Assembly: GCF_023716465.1 (NCBI RefSeq)
Contig: NZ_CP092415.1
Span: 2,333,501-2,397,500, forward strand
Direction of reading: 5' to 3'
Length of the DNA: 64,000 nt
Source: Flagellimonas marinaquae
Lineage (GTDB): Bacteria > Bacteroidota > Bacteroidia > Flavobacteriales > Flavobacteriaceae
Of the stretch, positions 43,754 through 53,227 are shown piece by piece. Made by a program: the position numbers and the translations under genes. A model generated the notes under the pieces. That model was not told the DNA's origin, ran no database searches, and worked only from the letters and a program-made list of their open reading frames with translations. Each line of letters opens with the position of its first letter. Within the stretch, counting starts at the first letter, position 1.

Positions 43754-44836
43754 ATGGAAAACAAAAAGGAAATGAGAAAATGGTTGGATGATATGAATTT
43801 AGGTCATCCATTGGTAGTTGCAGGTCCCTGCAGTGCCGAAACCGAAGAACAGGTGCTAAAAATTGCCCATGATCTAAAAGATACCGATGTGAGCTATTAC
43901 CGTGCCGGAATCTGGAAACCACGAACTCGTCCTGGTAATTTTGAAGGAGTAGGAGCCATAGGACTAAAATGGTTGCAAAAGGTAAAAGAAGAGACCGGAC
44001 TTAAAACCGCCACCGAAGTTGCCAACAGAGCACATGTTGATCTAGCCTTGGAGCACGATATCGATATGTTGTGGATAGGGGCACGTTCTACCGTAAGTCC
44101 ATTTATTGTCCAAGAGATTGCAGATGCGCTCGAAGGTACCGATAAAGTTGTGTTGGTAAAAAACCCGGTAAATCCAGATCTTTCACTTTGGTTAGGTGCC
44201 GTGGAGCGTTTATATTCTGCCAACATTAAAAAATTAGGTGTGATCCATAGAGGTTTTTCCACTTACGAAAAAACCAAATACCGTAACATACCGGAGTGGC
44301 AGCTGGCCATTGAACTACAAACAAGGTTCCCGGATTTACCCATCGTAAACGATCCAAGCCACATTACAGGAAAAAGGGATATGGTTTTTGATGTGTCGCA
44401 GACTGCATTGGATTTGAATTTTGATGGGTTGATGATAGAAACACATTATGACCCGGACAACGCATGGAGTGATGCCGCACAACAGGTAACCCCAAAAACC
44501 TTGGTCCAGATCATGAAGGATCTGCGAATTAGAAAAGAAACCGATGAAGAAGCAGAGTACATGAGCAATTTGACCAACCTAAGAGCGCAAATAGATGTCC
44601 TGGACAATCAGTTGATCGATCTTTTGGGCAAAAGGATGAAAGTGTCGGACGGAATCGGTGAGCTCAAAAAGCAGAAGAACGTTGCCGTACTCCAAAGCAA
44701 TCGTTGGAACGCAATCCTGGGCAATATGATCTTGGAGGGCGAACAAAGGGGATTGAGCGAGGAATTCGTATTAAGAATGTTCAAGGCAATCCATCAAGAA
44801 TCCATTAACCACCAAGAAAAAATAATCAAGTCATAA
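43754..44836 (+). CDS. Bifunctional DAHP synthase - chorismate mutase
   Basis: A 360-residue fusion. Residues ~1-265 are a type I-beta DAHP synthase (VVAGPCSAETEEQ, RAGIWKPRTRPGNFEG, LWIGARSTVSPF, PIVNDPSHITGKRD), the first shikimate step. Residues ~268-360 are an AroQ-type chorismate mutase (LRAQIDVLDNQLIDLLGKRM), producing prephenate for pheA and tyrA. Fusion of the entry enzyme with the branch-point mutase allows prephenate or chorismate to act as feedback signal, as known for AroA(Q) proteins. Last gene before a strong terminator, so the operon joins pathway entry with both Phe and Tyr exits. Confidence 0.95.
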   Translation: MENKKEMRKWLDDMNLGHPLVVAGPCSAETEEQVLKIAHDLKDTDVSYYRAGIWKPRTRPGNFEGVGAIGLKWLQKVKEETGLKTATEVANRAHVDLALEHDIDMLWIGARSTVSPFIVQEIADALEGTDKVVLVKNPVNPDLSLWLGAVERLYSANIKKLGVIHRGFSTYEKTKYRNIPEWQLAIELQTRFPDLPIVNDPSHITGKRDMVFDVSQTALDLNFDGLMIETHYDPDNAWSDAAQQVTPKTLVQIMKDLRIRKETDEEAEYMSNLTNLRAQIDVLDNQLIDLLGKRMKVSDGIGELKKQKNVAVLQSNRWNAILGNMILEGEQRGLSEEFVLRMFKAIHQESINHQEKIIKS

Positions 44837-44867
44837 GCTGATTTTTTAACAGTCAGATTCATTTAAG

Positions 44868-44911
44868 AACTATTTACGGCCATAATATCCAGTGCCGTAA
44901 ATAGTTTTTTT
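44868..44911 (+). terminator. Terminator of the aromatic operon
   Basis: AACTATTTACGGC (44868-44880) and GCCGTAAATAGTT (44894-44906) are perfectly complementary 13-mers followed by T5. Confidence 0.93.
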
Positions 44912-44970
44912 GTTTCAAACTGTAACAAACCTCCTAAGTGATCATCTTTCCAAAGTAAAAACACTCTATC

Positions 44971-45645
44971 ATGAAAAAAATATACACATTAGGATTTTTA
45001 TTGCTTCCATTGATCATGTTATCGCAAAGAATTATAGACACGGAGGTTGGGGAATTCAACAAAATCAAAGTTTTTGATTTGATCGAGGTCAATTTGATCC
45101 AATCCGACGAGAACAAAATTATGATCAAAGGCTGGAACGTGGACGATATTAAATGGACCAACAAAAATGGGGTTCTTAAACTGCGTATGCAATTGGATAA
45201 AAAATTCCAGGGAGAGGATACAATGATCGAAGTCTACTACACCAACTTGGATGTTATAGATGGGAACGAGGGTGCCAGAATTACCTGTAACGAGTTGGTG
45301 AACAAAAGTAAAATAGAGCTAAGGGCCCAGGAAGGCGCCATGATCCATATTGGGATGGATGTAGATTATGCAGAGATCCGAGCGGTGACAGGCGGTATTG
45401 TTAAAGCCTCTGGACTTGCCAAAAACCAAACCGTTGTGCTCAATACCGGAGGTATTTTTGAAGGTAGGGAACTGCGCACCGCAACAACGGATGTAAAAAT
45501 TTCAGCTGGTGGCGAAGCCGATGTTTTTGCTTCGGAATTGGTGGAAATCAATGTAAAGGCCGGAGGAGATGTCTACGTGTATGGAAATCCGACAACGGTG
45601 AATAAGAGAACATTTGTAGGGGGCAGGGTCCATATTAAAGAATAA
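44971..45645 (+). CDS. GIN-domain (DUF2807) secreted protein
   Basis: A 224-residue protein with a Sec signal peptide (cut after MLSQ, residue ~19). The remainder consists of repeating beta strands (VFDLIEVNLIQSDENKIMIKGW, ITCNELVNKSKIELRAQEGAMI, VKISAGGEADVFASELVEINVKAGGDVYVYG) of the head-GIN/DUF2807 type. Probably periplasmic or surface exposed; no activity is known. Related in fold to the lipoprotein at 36148 but without a lipobox. Confidence 0.82.
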   Translation: MKKIYTLGFLLLPLIMLSQRIIDTEVGEFNKIKVFDLIEVNLIQSDENKIMIKGWNVDDIKWTNKNGVLKLRMQLDKKFQGEDTMIEVYYTNLDVIDGNEGARITCNELVNKSKIELRAQEGAMIHIGMDVDYAEIRAVTGGIVKASGLAKNQTVVLNTGGIFEGRELRTATTDVKISAGGEADVFASELVEINVKAGGDVYVYGNPTTVNKRTFVGGRVHIKE

Positions 45646-45745
45646 AGACTGTTTGGTGCCGCATCAAACTCAAAAAAATACGTGAATTTTTGAAAGGTTC
45701 TTGTCGACTTCCGACTGATTATGATTAAAACCTAAAGAAAATATC

Positions 45746-46642
45746 ATGAACAAGACCATTTTGGCAGCAGCGTCAATTTTATTTGTCGTTTCTTGCAAGG
45801 AACAGGTAAAGCAGAATCCCGATTCCGAGATTGAGATCACTACAAAAGAAAAAGTTGAAAATACAGTTGCCGTTCCAGAAAGTTGGATCAACAATAGAGT
45901 GAGAAAAGCTGAAGAACGCTTAGCTACTTCAGAAGCAGGTAAAGTAGTTTGGGCTGCTATGAAAGCTCATGGAGGATTGGATACTTGGTATACAAACGGA
46001 CCATTGGGAATGCGCTTTAAATATCAGCCGTTGGATGGTAAAACCCCGCGTGATAGTTACGAAGTGGTGGATGTTTGGAACAATAGGGTTGTGCACAATA
46101 GTATCGAAAATCCTGATGCCAAATTCGGGTTCACAGGAAAAGAAGCCTGGATAAAGGCCGAGGATTCCACAGCATTTAATTATGATGTTAAATTTTGGGC
46201 ACTTACACCACTTTATTTAATGGGACATCCGTTCGTGGAGGATGGAGAAGGGGTTAATTTGGAATTGCTCCCGGATACCACTTATAAGGGTAAAAAGAAC
46301 AAGGTGGTAAAAGTAACCTATGATCCTGGCACCGGAGATGCACCGGACGATTATTATATCCTACATTTTGATGCAGAGACCTACCTTCTCACTGCAACAC
46401 GTTACATTGTTTCGTACCCGGAATATTTTAAGGATGGCGGACATAATCCAGAAAAATTTATGGAAGTCGGGGAATTGGTAAATGTCAATGGTGTATTGCT
46501 TCCAAGTGAACTGAAAACACATTGGACAGTAAATGGAAAACCTGGTGAATATATTACCAAAATAGAAATTTCCGAGATGGAGTTCAAATCAGGACTGCCG
46601 TCCAACTTTTTTGATGCACCGGATGGGGCAGAAAAATTGTAG
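45746..46642 (+). CDS. Putative lipoprotein, DUF6503-like
   Basis: A 298-residue protein with signal LAAASILFVVSC-KE (lipobox Cys at residue ~17). The body has AAMKAHGGLDTWYTNGPLGMRFKY, a motif typical of an uncharacterised Bacteroidota family (I believe DUF6503), and beta-rich segments such as NVNGVLLPSELKTHW resembling lipoprotein-carrier (LolA-like) folds. The function is unknown. It ends 7 bases from the convergent glucokinase with no terminator between. Confidence 0.65.
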   Translation: MNKTILAAASILFVVSCKEQVKQNPDSEIEITTKEKVENTVAVPESWINNRVRKAEERLATSEAGKVVWAAMKAHGGLDTWYTNGPLGMRFKYQPLDGKTPRDSYEVVDVWNNRVVHNSIENPDAKFGFTGKEAWIKAEDSTAFNYDVKFWALTPLYLMGHPFVEDGEGVNLELLPDTTYKGKKNKVVKVTYDPGTGDAPDDYYILHFDAETYLLTATRYIVSYPEYFKDGGHNPEKFMEVGELVNVNGVLLPSELKTHWTVNGKPGEYITKIEISEMEFKSGLPSNFFDAPDGAEKL

Positions 46643-46649
46643 TACGTAT

Positions 46650-47411
46650 TTATTGGTGCAAGTGTCCGTGGTGTTGTTCCCTTAAACATGCCACGGCCGC
46701 CCCAATAATACCGGCATGGTTCATAAGTTCTGCTTTTACCACTTTTGTTTCAATCTTGATATTGTGACTGAATTCTCCCCATTTTTTGGAAGTTCCACCA
46801 CCCACAATAATAAGATCCGGTGAAACGATCAGTTCTACATATTTTAAAAATTTATTGAACCGTTTGCTCCATTTCTCATAGCTAAGATCCTCTCGTTCTT
46901 TGGCGGAAGCGGCTGCCCAAGATTCTATTTTTTTGTATTTCTTATATGGAATTTGGCCCAATTCAAAATTTGGGATCAAGACCCCATTGTAAAAGGCGCC
47001 GCTTCCCAGTCCGGTGCCAATGGTGATCATGATCACCAACCCATTTTTTCCTTTTCCCACGCCATAGTTCATGGATGCGTAACCTGCGGCGTCGGCATCG
47101 TTAAGTACGGTAAATTCATGATTGGTGTATTCGGTGAAAAGTTCATCAATATTAACGCCTACCCAACTTTTATGGAGATTTCCGGGAGACATGCAGACCC
47201 CATTTTTAACAATGGAAGGGAAGCCGCAGCCAACGGGTCCTTCGTAATTGAAGTGCTTCACAATTTTGGCCACTACTTTGGCCATGTCCTCTGGTTTTTT
47301 TGATTTTGGAGTTGGGATTCGGAAGCGTTCTGTTAACATTTCCCCAGTTTCGGCGTTCACCAAGGCACCTTTAATGCCCGATCCGCCTATATCAATACCA
47401 AGAATTTCCAT
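46650..47411 (-). CDS. ppgK: Polyphosphate glucokinase (ROK family)
   Basis: A 253-residue ROK kinase. The phosphate-binding motif GIDIGGSGIKGA at residues 5-16 is the PPGK form; NDADAAGYA holds the catalytic Asp, and ITIGTGLGSG and IVGGGTSKKWGEF are conserved. The enzyme phosphorylates glucose from polyphosphate (and often ATP). The usual ROK Zn-binding Cys cluster is absent, as in PPGK. The C-terminus is His-rich (HHGHLHQ), possibly trivial. Single gene between convergent lipoprotein and ftsE. Confidence 0.88.
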   Translation of the reverse strand: MEILGIDIGGSGIKGALVNAETGEMLTERFRIPTPKSKKPEDMAKVVAKIVKHFNYEGPVGCGFPSIVKNGVCMSPGNLHKSWVGVNIDELFTEYTNHEFTVLNDADAAGYASMNYGVGKGKNGLVIMITIGTGLGSGAFYNGVLIPNFELGQIPYKKYKKIESWAAASAKEREDLSYEKWSKRFNKFLKYVELIVSPDLIIVGGGTSKKWGEFSHNIKIETKVVKAELMNHAGIIGAAVACLREQHHGHLHQ

Positions 47412-47506
47412 ATAGGAAGCGAAATTTGTTTAGGCAAAGTAACAAAAACTTTCGGTGATCAGGCAAATGTTTTGTAAATGAATGGCTTACAGTGTAATAC
47501 GTCTTG

Positions 47507-48190
47507 CTAAATCGCCTTTTGGATTACTTCAAAAACCTTGCTGCCATCGCACTTCAATGTTTTGTGCGGATATTTTAAGATAAGGGCGTAATCGTGGGTA
47601 GCCATTATAATGGTACGTCCATTTTGGTTAATATCCTGCAATACCTTCATCACCTCTACGCTGGTCTGAGGGTCAAGGTTGCCCGTGGGCTCGTCTGCCA
47701 AAATAAGTTCAGGATCGTTCAAAAGGGCACGGGCAATGGCAATCCGCTGTTGCTCTCCACCCGATAGTTCGTGGGGGAATTTAAAACCTTTGGTTTTCAT
47801 ACCGACCTTGTCCAAGACTTCACCTATTTTGTCATCCATTTTTTTTGGGTCGGTCCAACCGGTGGCCTTAAGAACAAATTTAAGGTTGTTGTTTACATTT
47901 CTATCTGGTAGCAATTTAAAATCCTGAAAAACAATGCCCAATTTTCTTCGTAAAAAAGGGATTTCCCTTTCCCGCATAGTTTTTAGGTCGAAATCTACAA
48001 CATTACCGCTCCCTTGCCTTAAGGGGAGATCGGCATAGAGCGTTTTCATAAAACTACTTTTTCCACTGCCTGTTTTACCGATCACGTAAACGAATTCACC
48101 TTTTTTTACCTCCAGGTCTATGTGGTTGAGCACTAGGTTCTCATTTTGGAAAACAGCGGCGTCTTTTAATTTTACTATGGTCTCGGACAT
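47507..48190 (-). CDS. ftsE: Cell-division ATP-binding protein FtsE
   Basis: A 227-residue ABC ATPase of the FtsE/MacB class: Walker [22 protein letters not shown] (Q-loop), signature LSGGEQQR, Walker [13 protein letters not shown]. FtsE with FtsX recruits septal peptidoglycan hydrolases at the inner membrane. ftsX is not adjacent, as is usual in Bacteroidota, which leaves a lolD-like role as a minor alternative. Confidence 0.85.
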   Translation of the reverse strand: MSETIVKLKDAAVFQNENLVLNHIDLEVKKGEFVYVIGKTGSGKSSFMKTLYADLPLRQGSGNVVDFDLKTMREREIPFLRRKLGIVFQDFKLLPDRNVNNNLKFVLKATGWTDPKKMDDKIGEVLDKVGMKTKGFKFPHELSGGEQQRIAIARALLNDPELILADEPTGNLDPQTSVEVMKVLQDINQNGRTIIMATHDYALILKYPHKTLKCDGSKVFEVIQKAI

Positions 48191-48337
48191 AACATCACTT
48201 TATGGAATAAAGGTACTAAGTTCTATAATTATTCATCATTATTGTATAACCAAATGTTAGAACTTTTAGGTGTTGACATACTTTGGCCTTAATTTTGACG
48301 TTATGAGTAAAGTCAATCGAGAAGAGCGTAGAACACT

Positions 48338-51300
48338 ATGAATCGAAAAAATCTCCTATTAATTCCCATTTTTATGGGAACTTTTTTTGTGCTTTCCGCG
48401 CAGGAAACCAAGATCCACACTCACGAGAATAAAGCGTATCAAGATGCCTTGGCGCTCTACAACAATGAGCAGTACCAAGCAGCGCAAAATATTTTTGAGT
48501 CTGTCAAAGCCAACACTAAGGATGGGGAAACCGAAGCCAATAGCGCCTATTATGCCGCTAATGCCGCCATTCGACTGAATCAGCGAGGAGCGGATAAAAT
48601 GATGGAGGATTTTGTGGAACGTTATCCCACGTCCACCAAAAGGAATTCTGCTTTTTTGGATGTGGCCGACTACTATTTTGAAACGGGAAAATACCCCTAT
48701 GCGTTAAAATGGTACAAAAAAGTGGATGAAAACTCCATGCCCTATTCGGAGCGCGACCGCTTTAACTTCAACAATGGCTACGCATTGTACGCATCCAAGC
48801 GTCCGCAGGAGGCCGAACGTTATTTGAACAAGGTTACCACCTCCCAAAAATATGGTTCACAAGCCAAATATTATTTGGGGTATATCGCTTACGAGCAAGA
48901 TGATTACAATTCGGCCAGCGCTCGTTTCGACCAAATCCAAGACCCGGAACTACTCGATGAAAAGTTGACCTATTATCAGGCCGATTTGAATTTTAAATTG
49001 GGCAAGTTTGAAGAAGCCATTGCGTTGGCCAAAAAACAACTGCCCAAATCCAATCGTCAAGAAGTTTCGGAATTGAATAAGATCATTGGTGAAAGCTATT
49101 TTAATTTAGAACAATACGCCGAGGCAGTTCCTTATTTGGAGGAATACAAGGGCAAACGTGGCAAATGGAACAATACCGATTTCTATTTGCTTGGATATAG
49201 TCATTACAAGCTCGGTGATTATCAAAAAGCAATTCAGCAATTCAATAAAATTATAGGGGGCAGCAATGCTGTTTCCCAAAATGCATACTACCATTTGGCA
49301 GAGTGCTATTTAAAATTGGATAAAAAATCCGAAGCCTTGAATGCATTTAGAAATGCTTCGCAGATGGAGTTTAGTCCAGAAATTCAAAAAGATGCTTGGT
49401 TGAACTATGCTCGCTTGAGCTACGAAATCGGTAATGCTTACGAACCTGTTCCCCAAGTGTTGACCACGTACTTGGAAAAATACCCAAAGGATGAGCATCA
49501 AATGGAAATTCAGGAGCTTTTGGTGGATTCCTATATCACCTCCCGAAATTTTGAAGGTGCCATGCAACTTTTGGAGGAGAACCAGAACTATGCTAGTAAG
49601 GAAACCTATCAGAAAGTCGCCTACTACCGAGGAGTGGAAGTTTTTATTGATGGTGATTATGAAGGGGCTTGGGAAAGATTCGATAAATCCCTGAAAAGTG
49701 CAGACAACGCAAACTTTGAAGCCCGTGCTTTATATTGGAAAGCGGAATCGGCCTACCGAATGAACCGTTTTGAGGAAGCTTTGGTGGATTTTGTGCGGTT
49801 CCAGAACTCGCCAGCAGCCAAATCACTTTCAGAATACGAGCAGTTGGATTATAATTTAGGCTACTCGTACTTCAAACTAAAAGATTACAACAACGCTATA
49901 TCCTATTTTCAAAACGTAGTGAGCTCCAATGCCATTGATGATCAAAGAAAGAATGATGGTTATCTAAGATTGGGCGACAGTTACTTTGTAAACAGCAAAT
50001 ACCAATTGGCCAAAAAAGCTTACGACACATCATCCAAAATGAACGGGCCAGAGCGTGACTATGCTGCATTTCAAAAAACACTTTGCGATGGATTTTTAGG
50101 TAACAATGCTGCAAAAATTGAAGGCTTGAACGCATTTTTGAGGATGTTCCCAACATCATCATTGCGTGATGATGCCTTGTTTGAATTGGGTAATTCTTAC
50201 ATCAACAATAACCAAGAAAGTTTAGGACTTCAGACTTACGATAGGATTGTGGCCGAATATTCCGGGAGTAAGTTTGCCCCTCGAGGACTGCTCCGATCTG
50301 GGCTGGTGTACTACAATTCCAATAGAAACGACCAAGCATTGAGCAAGTTAAAAGAAGTAGTTCAAAAGTACCCGAAAACCCCAGAAGCCAAACAAGCGGT
50401 GGCCACAGCTAAATTGGTGTATGTGGACGAAGGTCGAGTAAGCGAATACGCAGCCTGGGCCAGAAGTTTGGATTTTGTTGAAGTAACCGATACCGAGTTA
50501 GACAATGCCAGTTTTGAATCCGCAGAGCGAAAACAAATTGAAGGTAAAACCGCAGCAGCAATCCGTGGCTATGAAGATTATTTGAACGAATTCCCTAACG
50601 GACTCCATGCGCAAAACGCCAATTTTGCCTTGGCGCAACTATATTTTGCTGATGGAGAAAAAGATAAGGCCCTGTCAAAATACAAGGCTGTTGCTGATGG
50701 AGGCAATGGGGAGTATACCGAGCAGGCCTTGACACGTGTTTGTGAGATTTATGTGGATAAGCAGGATTACAACAGTGCTATCCCTTATTTAAAAAGATTG
50801 GAAAACACGGCCGATATTTCAGAGAACAAAACCTTTGCCCAGTCCAATTTGATGAAAGGTTTTTACGGTCAAAAGGATTATGCACAGACCATCGCCTACG
50901 CCGAGAAGGTACTTAGCGCCTCCAAAATAGATGATCGTATAAAAAGTGATGCGCAGATCATGATCGCCCGTTCGGCTATTGCAACGGATAACGAAAGTTT
51001 AGCCAAATCTGCCTACCAAGAGGTAAAGCAAATTGCATCTGGAGAGCTCGCTGCCGAAGCTTGGTACTATGATGCGTATTTTAAAAATAAAGAGGGAAAT
51101 TTTGAGGCTTCCAACACTTCCGTTCAAAAATTGGCCAAAGATTATGCGGCGTATAAAGAATGGGCGGGAAAAGGTTTGGTAATCATGGCGAAGAACTTCT
51201 ACAATTTGGGAGATGCCTTCCAGGCCACCTATATTTTGGAAAGCGTTATTTCCAATTTTGCCGAATTTGAGGAAATCGTTGCCGATGCAGAAATTGAGTT

Positions 51301-51361
51301 GGCCACCATTAAGGCCAAAGAGGCAGAGAGCAATTCATCCGTGGATCCCAACCAAAATTAA
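48338..51361 (+). CDS. Large tetratricopeptide-repeat protein
   Basis: A 1007-residue exported protein (signal peptide ending LSAQ, residue ~22) made almost entirely of TPR helical pairs, for example ALALYNNEQYQAAQNIFESV, YLGYIAYEQDDYNSASARFDQI, DFYLLGYSHYKLGDYQKAIQQF and NFALAQLYFADGEKDKALSKY. It has no catalytic domain. It is followed 12 bases later by an outer-membrane barrel gene, so the pair is probably one operon and one envelope complex. A -7-like TAATTTTG lies at 48290-48297. The cargo or task of the pair is unknown; TPR scaffolding for barrel assembly or export is inference. Confidence 0.85.
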   Translation: MNRKNLLLIPIFMGTFFVLSAQETKIHTHENKAYQDALALYNNEQYQAAQNIFESVKANTKDGETEANSAYYAANAAIRLNQRGADKMMEDFVERYPTSTKRNSAFLDVADYYFETGKYPYALKWYKKVDENSMPYSERDRFNFNNGYALYASKRPQEAERYLNKVTTSQKYGSQAKYYLGYIAYEQDDYNSASARFDQIQDPELLDEKLTYYQADLNFKLGKFEEAIALAKKQLPKSNRQEVSELNKIIGESYFNLEQYAEAVPYLEEYKGKRGKWNNTDFYLLGYSHYKLGDYQKAIQQFNKIIGGSNAVSQNAYYHLAECYLKLDKKSEALNAFRNASQMEFSPEIQKDAWLNYARLSYEIGNAYEPVPQVLTTYLEKYPKDEHQMEIQELLVDSYITSRNFEGAMQLLEENQNYASKETYQKVAYYRGVEVFIDGDYEGAWERFDKSLKSADNANFEARALYWKAESAYRMNRFEEALVDFVRFQNSPAAKSLSEYEQLDYNLGYSYFKLKDYNNAISYFQNVVSSNAIDDQRKNDGYLRLGDSYFVNSKYQLAKKAYDTSSKMNGPERDYAAFQKTLCDGFLGNNAAKIEGLNAFLRMFPTSSLRDDALFELGNSYINNNQESLGLQTYDRIVAEYSGSKFAPRGLLRSGLVYYNSNRNDQALSKLKEVVQKYPKTPEAKQAVATAKLVYVDEGRVSEYAAWARSLDFVEVTDTELDNASFESAERKQIEGKTAAAIRGYEDYLNEFPNGLHAQNANFALAQLYFADGEKDKALSKYKAVADGGNGEYTEQALTRVCEIYVDKQDYNSAIPYLKRLENTADISENKTFAQSNLMKGFYGQKDYAQTIAYAEKVLSASKIDDRIKSDAQIMIARSAIATDNESLAKSAYQEVKQIASGELAAEAWYYDAYFKNKEGNFEASNTSVQKLAKDYAAYKEWAGKGLVIMAKNFYNLGDAFQATYILESVISNFAEFEEIVADAEIELATIKAKEAESNSSVDPNQN

Positions 51362-51373
51362 ACGAGACACAAC

Positions 51374-53125
51374 ATGCAGAAGAGAACCTATATATTTTCA
51401 TTACTATTTTTGAGCCTTTGCGGATCAGTTATCGCCCAAGAAGAGGATAACATTGGTACAGAAACGGTAACGGTGGTGAAACCGTATTCCCCTACCGTTT
51501 CGGATGCCTTCAAGATCAAATCGTCTCCGAGTTTGAACGATTCCATTGTGCTGCAAAAGAAGAAAATCAATTACAGCATATTTTCAGTCCCTGTGGCATC
51601 GACATTTACCCCAGCAAAGGGCAAGGCTTCGGGAGTTGAAAAAACACCACCGCCCACCTTGTACAATTCATATGCCTCGGTGGGATTGGGCAATTATAAC
51701 AATGCCCTGGTCGATTTTTATACCAGCCGTGAATTTAATCGGGGCGAAGACCTTTTGGATTTTGGTTTAACCCACAATTCATCAAGAGGTGACTTGGATT
51801 CCACACCTTTGGATACCGATTTTTACAACACCAAGCTCAACGCTTCCTATGCCAAAAAAGATCGCTATTTGGATTGGGGCGCAAGTATTGGCTTGCAACA
51901 TCAATTATATAACTGGTACGGCATCCAGAGTGAATTGTTCAGTGAAGATGAAATCAATGCAATCGACGAGACGCAAAATTATTTTAATGCCCAGGCCAAG
52001 GCCCATTTTAATATGGAGGATTCTCCTTTTAAAAGTGGAAATGTATTGTTGAGGCGTTTTTGGGATGCAACCGAATCAGCGGAGAACCGTGCGGTGATCA
52101 ACCCAACTTTTGAACTTCCCATAACCGAGGAATTGATTACCGTCGCTGCCAAAGTGGATTATGTTGGGGGCAATTTTAAAAATGGCACCATAACGGAACT
52201 CGAGAATACAGGAGAAAAAAAATATAGCCATTTACAGGCTGGTGTGACCCCAAGTCTTTTGATTTTGAGGGATGACCTTACTTTGAACCTGGGGGCCAAC
52301 ATAGTTTATGGTCTGGATTTGGAAAACAGCGAGAACAATTTTTACATCTATCCTGCCGTAACCGCTTCGTACAGATTATTGGAAGAAAATGTAATTGCGT
52401 ATGGCGGAATAGAAGGAGAGCTAAGGCAAAACTCCTATTACGATTTTGTGAATGAAAATCCGTATGTGTCGCCAACGTTGGACATTATGCCCACCGACCA
52501 GCAATACGAAGGGTATTTGGGACTTAAGGGCCAGCTAACCTCCAATATCGGTTATAATCTTAAAGGATCCTACATGGCGGAAAATAGAAAGCCGCTTTTT
52601 TATCAAAATACAGTCAATACTTCCAGAATGGATGAAAAGAGCTATTACTACGGTAATTCTTTTCAGGTTTTTTATGATGATGTAAAAACATTGGGTGTTT
52701 TTGGTGAAATAAATGTAGATGTAAATCGAAATTTTTCTTTAGGGGTAAACGCAGAATTCTACGATTACGATACGGAAACGGATAATCCGGCCTGGAACTT
52801 GCCATCGATAAAAGGATCCCTGTTTTTGGACTACCAGATCACCGACCAATGGTATATGGGCGCCAATCTGTTCTTTGTGGGCGAGAGAGATGCTTTGACC
52901 TCAATTGCACTAACCGATAATGTGCCACCGACCATTTCCTATTCGCCAATTACCTTGGATTCGTTTTTTGATGCCAATGCGCACCTTGGCTATCGTTTCA
53001 ATGATCAGCTCTCCATCTTTTTAAAAGCTTCGAATATAGCAAATAACAATTACCAACGATGGGCCAATTTTAGAGTGCAGGGATTCCAAGCGTTGGCAGG
53101 GGTCTCCTATAAGTTTGATTTCTAG
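51374..53125 (+). CDS. TonB-receptor-like outer-membrane barrel protein, TPR partner
   Basis: A 583-residue protein with a signal peptide (ends VIAQ, residue ~22). A short segment with VTVVKPYSPTVSDAFKI is followed by a strand-rich barrel ending FQALAGVSYKFDF. It looks like the barrel part of TonB-dependent receptors but lacks a recognisable plug and carboxypeptidase-like domain. It is encoded 12 bases after the TPR protein. Function is unknown. Confidence 0.75.
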   Translation: MQKRTYIFSLLFLSLCGSVIAQEEDNIGTETVTVVKPYSPTVSDAFKIKSSPSLNDSIVLQKKKINYSIFSVPVASTFTPAKGKASGVEKTPPPTLYNSYASVGLGNYNNALVDFYTSREFNRGEDLLDFGLTHNSSRGDLDSTPLDTDFYNTKLNASYAKKDRYLDWGASIGLQHQLYNWYGIQSELFSEDEINAIDETQNYFNAQAKAHFNMEDSPFKSGNVLLRRFWDATESAENRAVINPTFELPITEELITVAAKVDYVGGNFKNGTITELENTGEKKYSHLQAGVTPSLLILRDDLTLNLGANIVYGLDLENSENNFYIYPAVTASYRLLEENVIAYGGIEGELRQNSYYDFVNENPYVSPTLDIMPTDQQYEGYLGLKGQLTSNIGYNLKGSYMAENRKPLFYQNTVNTSRMDEKSYYYGNSFQVFYDDVKTLGVFGEINVDVNRNFSLGVNAEFYDYDTETDNPAWNLPSIKGSLFLDYQITDQWYMGANLFFVGERDALTSIALTDNVPPTISYSPITLDSFFDANAHLGYRFNDQLSIFLKASNIANNNYQRWANFRVQGFQALAGVSYKFDF

Positions 53126-53168
53126 TTTGTAGGATTTTACGCAATAAATTATTGAAAATACCGTTCAT

Positions 53169-53176
53169 TATTTTTG
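53169..53176 (+). promoter_or_regulatory. -7 element upstream of the OmpA-like gene
   Basis: TATTTTTG, exact TAnnTTTG, ~50 bases before the ATG at 53228. The nearest TTG is only 14 bases upstream. Confidence 0.35.
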
Positions 53177-53227
53177 GTCAACTTGTTGATGTACCCATAG
53201 TTGACCTTTCTTATTTTGAGGAAAATA

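Noticed and set aside
48308..48335. TCGAGAAGAGCGTAG as a member of the REP-like repeats
   Set aside because: Order and spacing of the arms do not fit the CTGAGCGnAGTCGAAG unit; short chance match.
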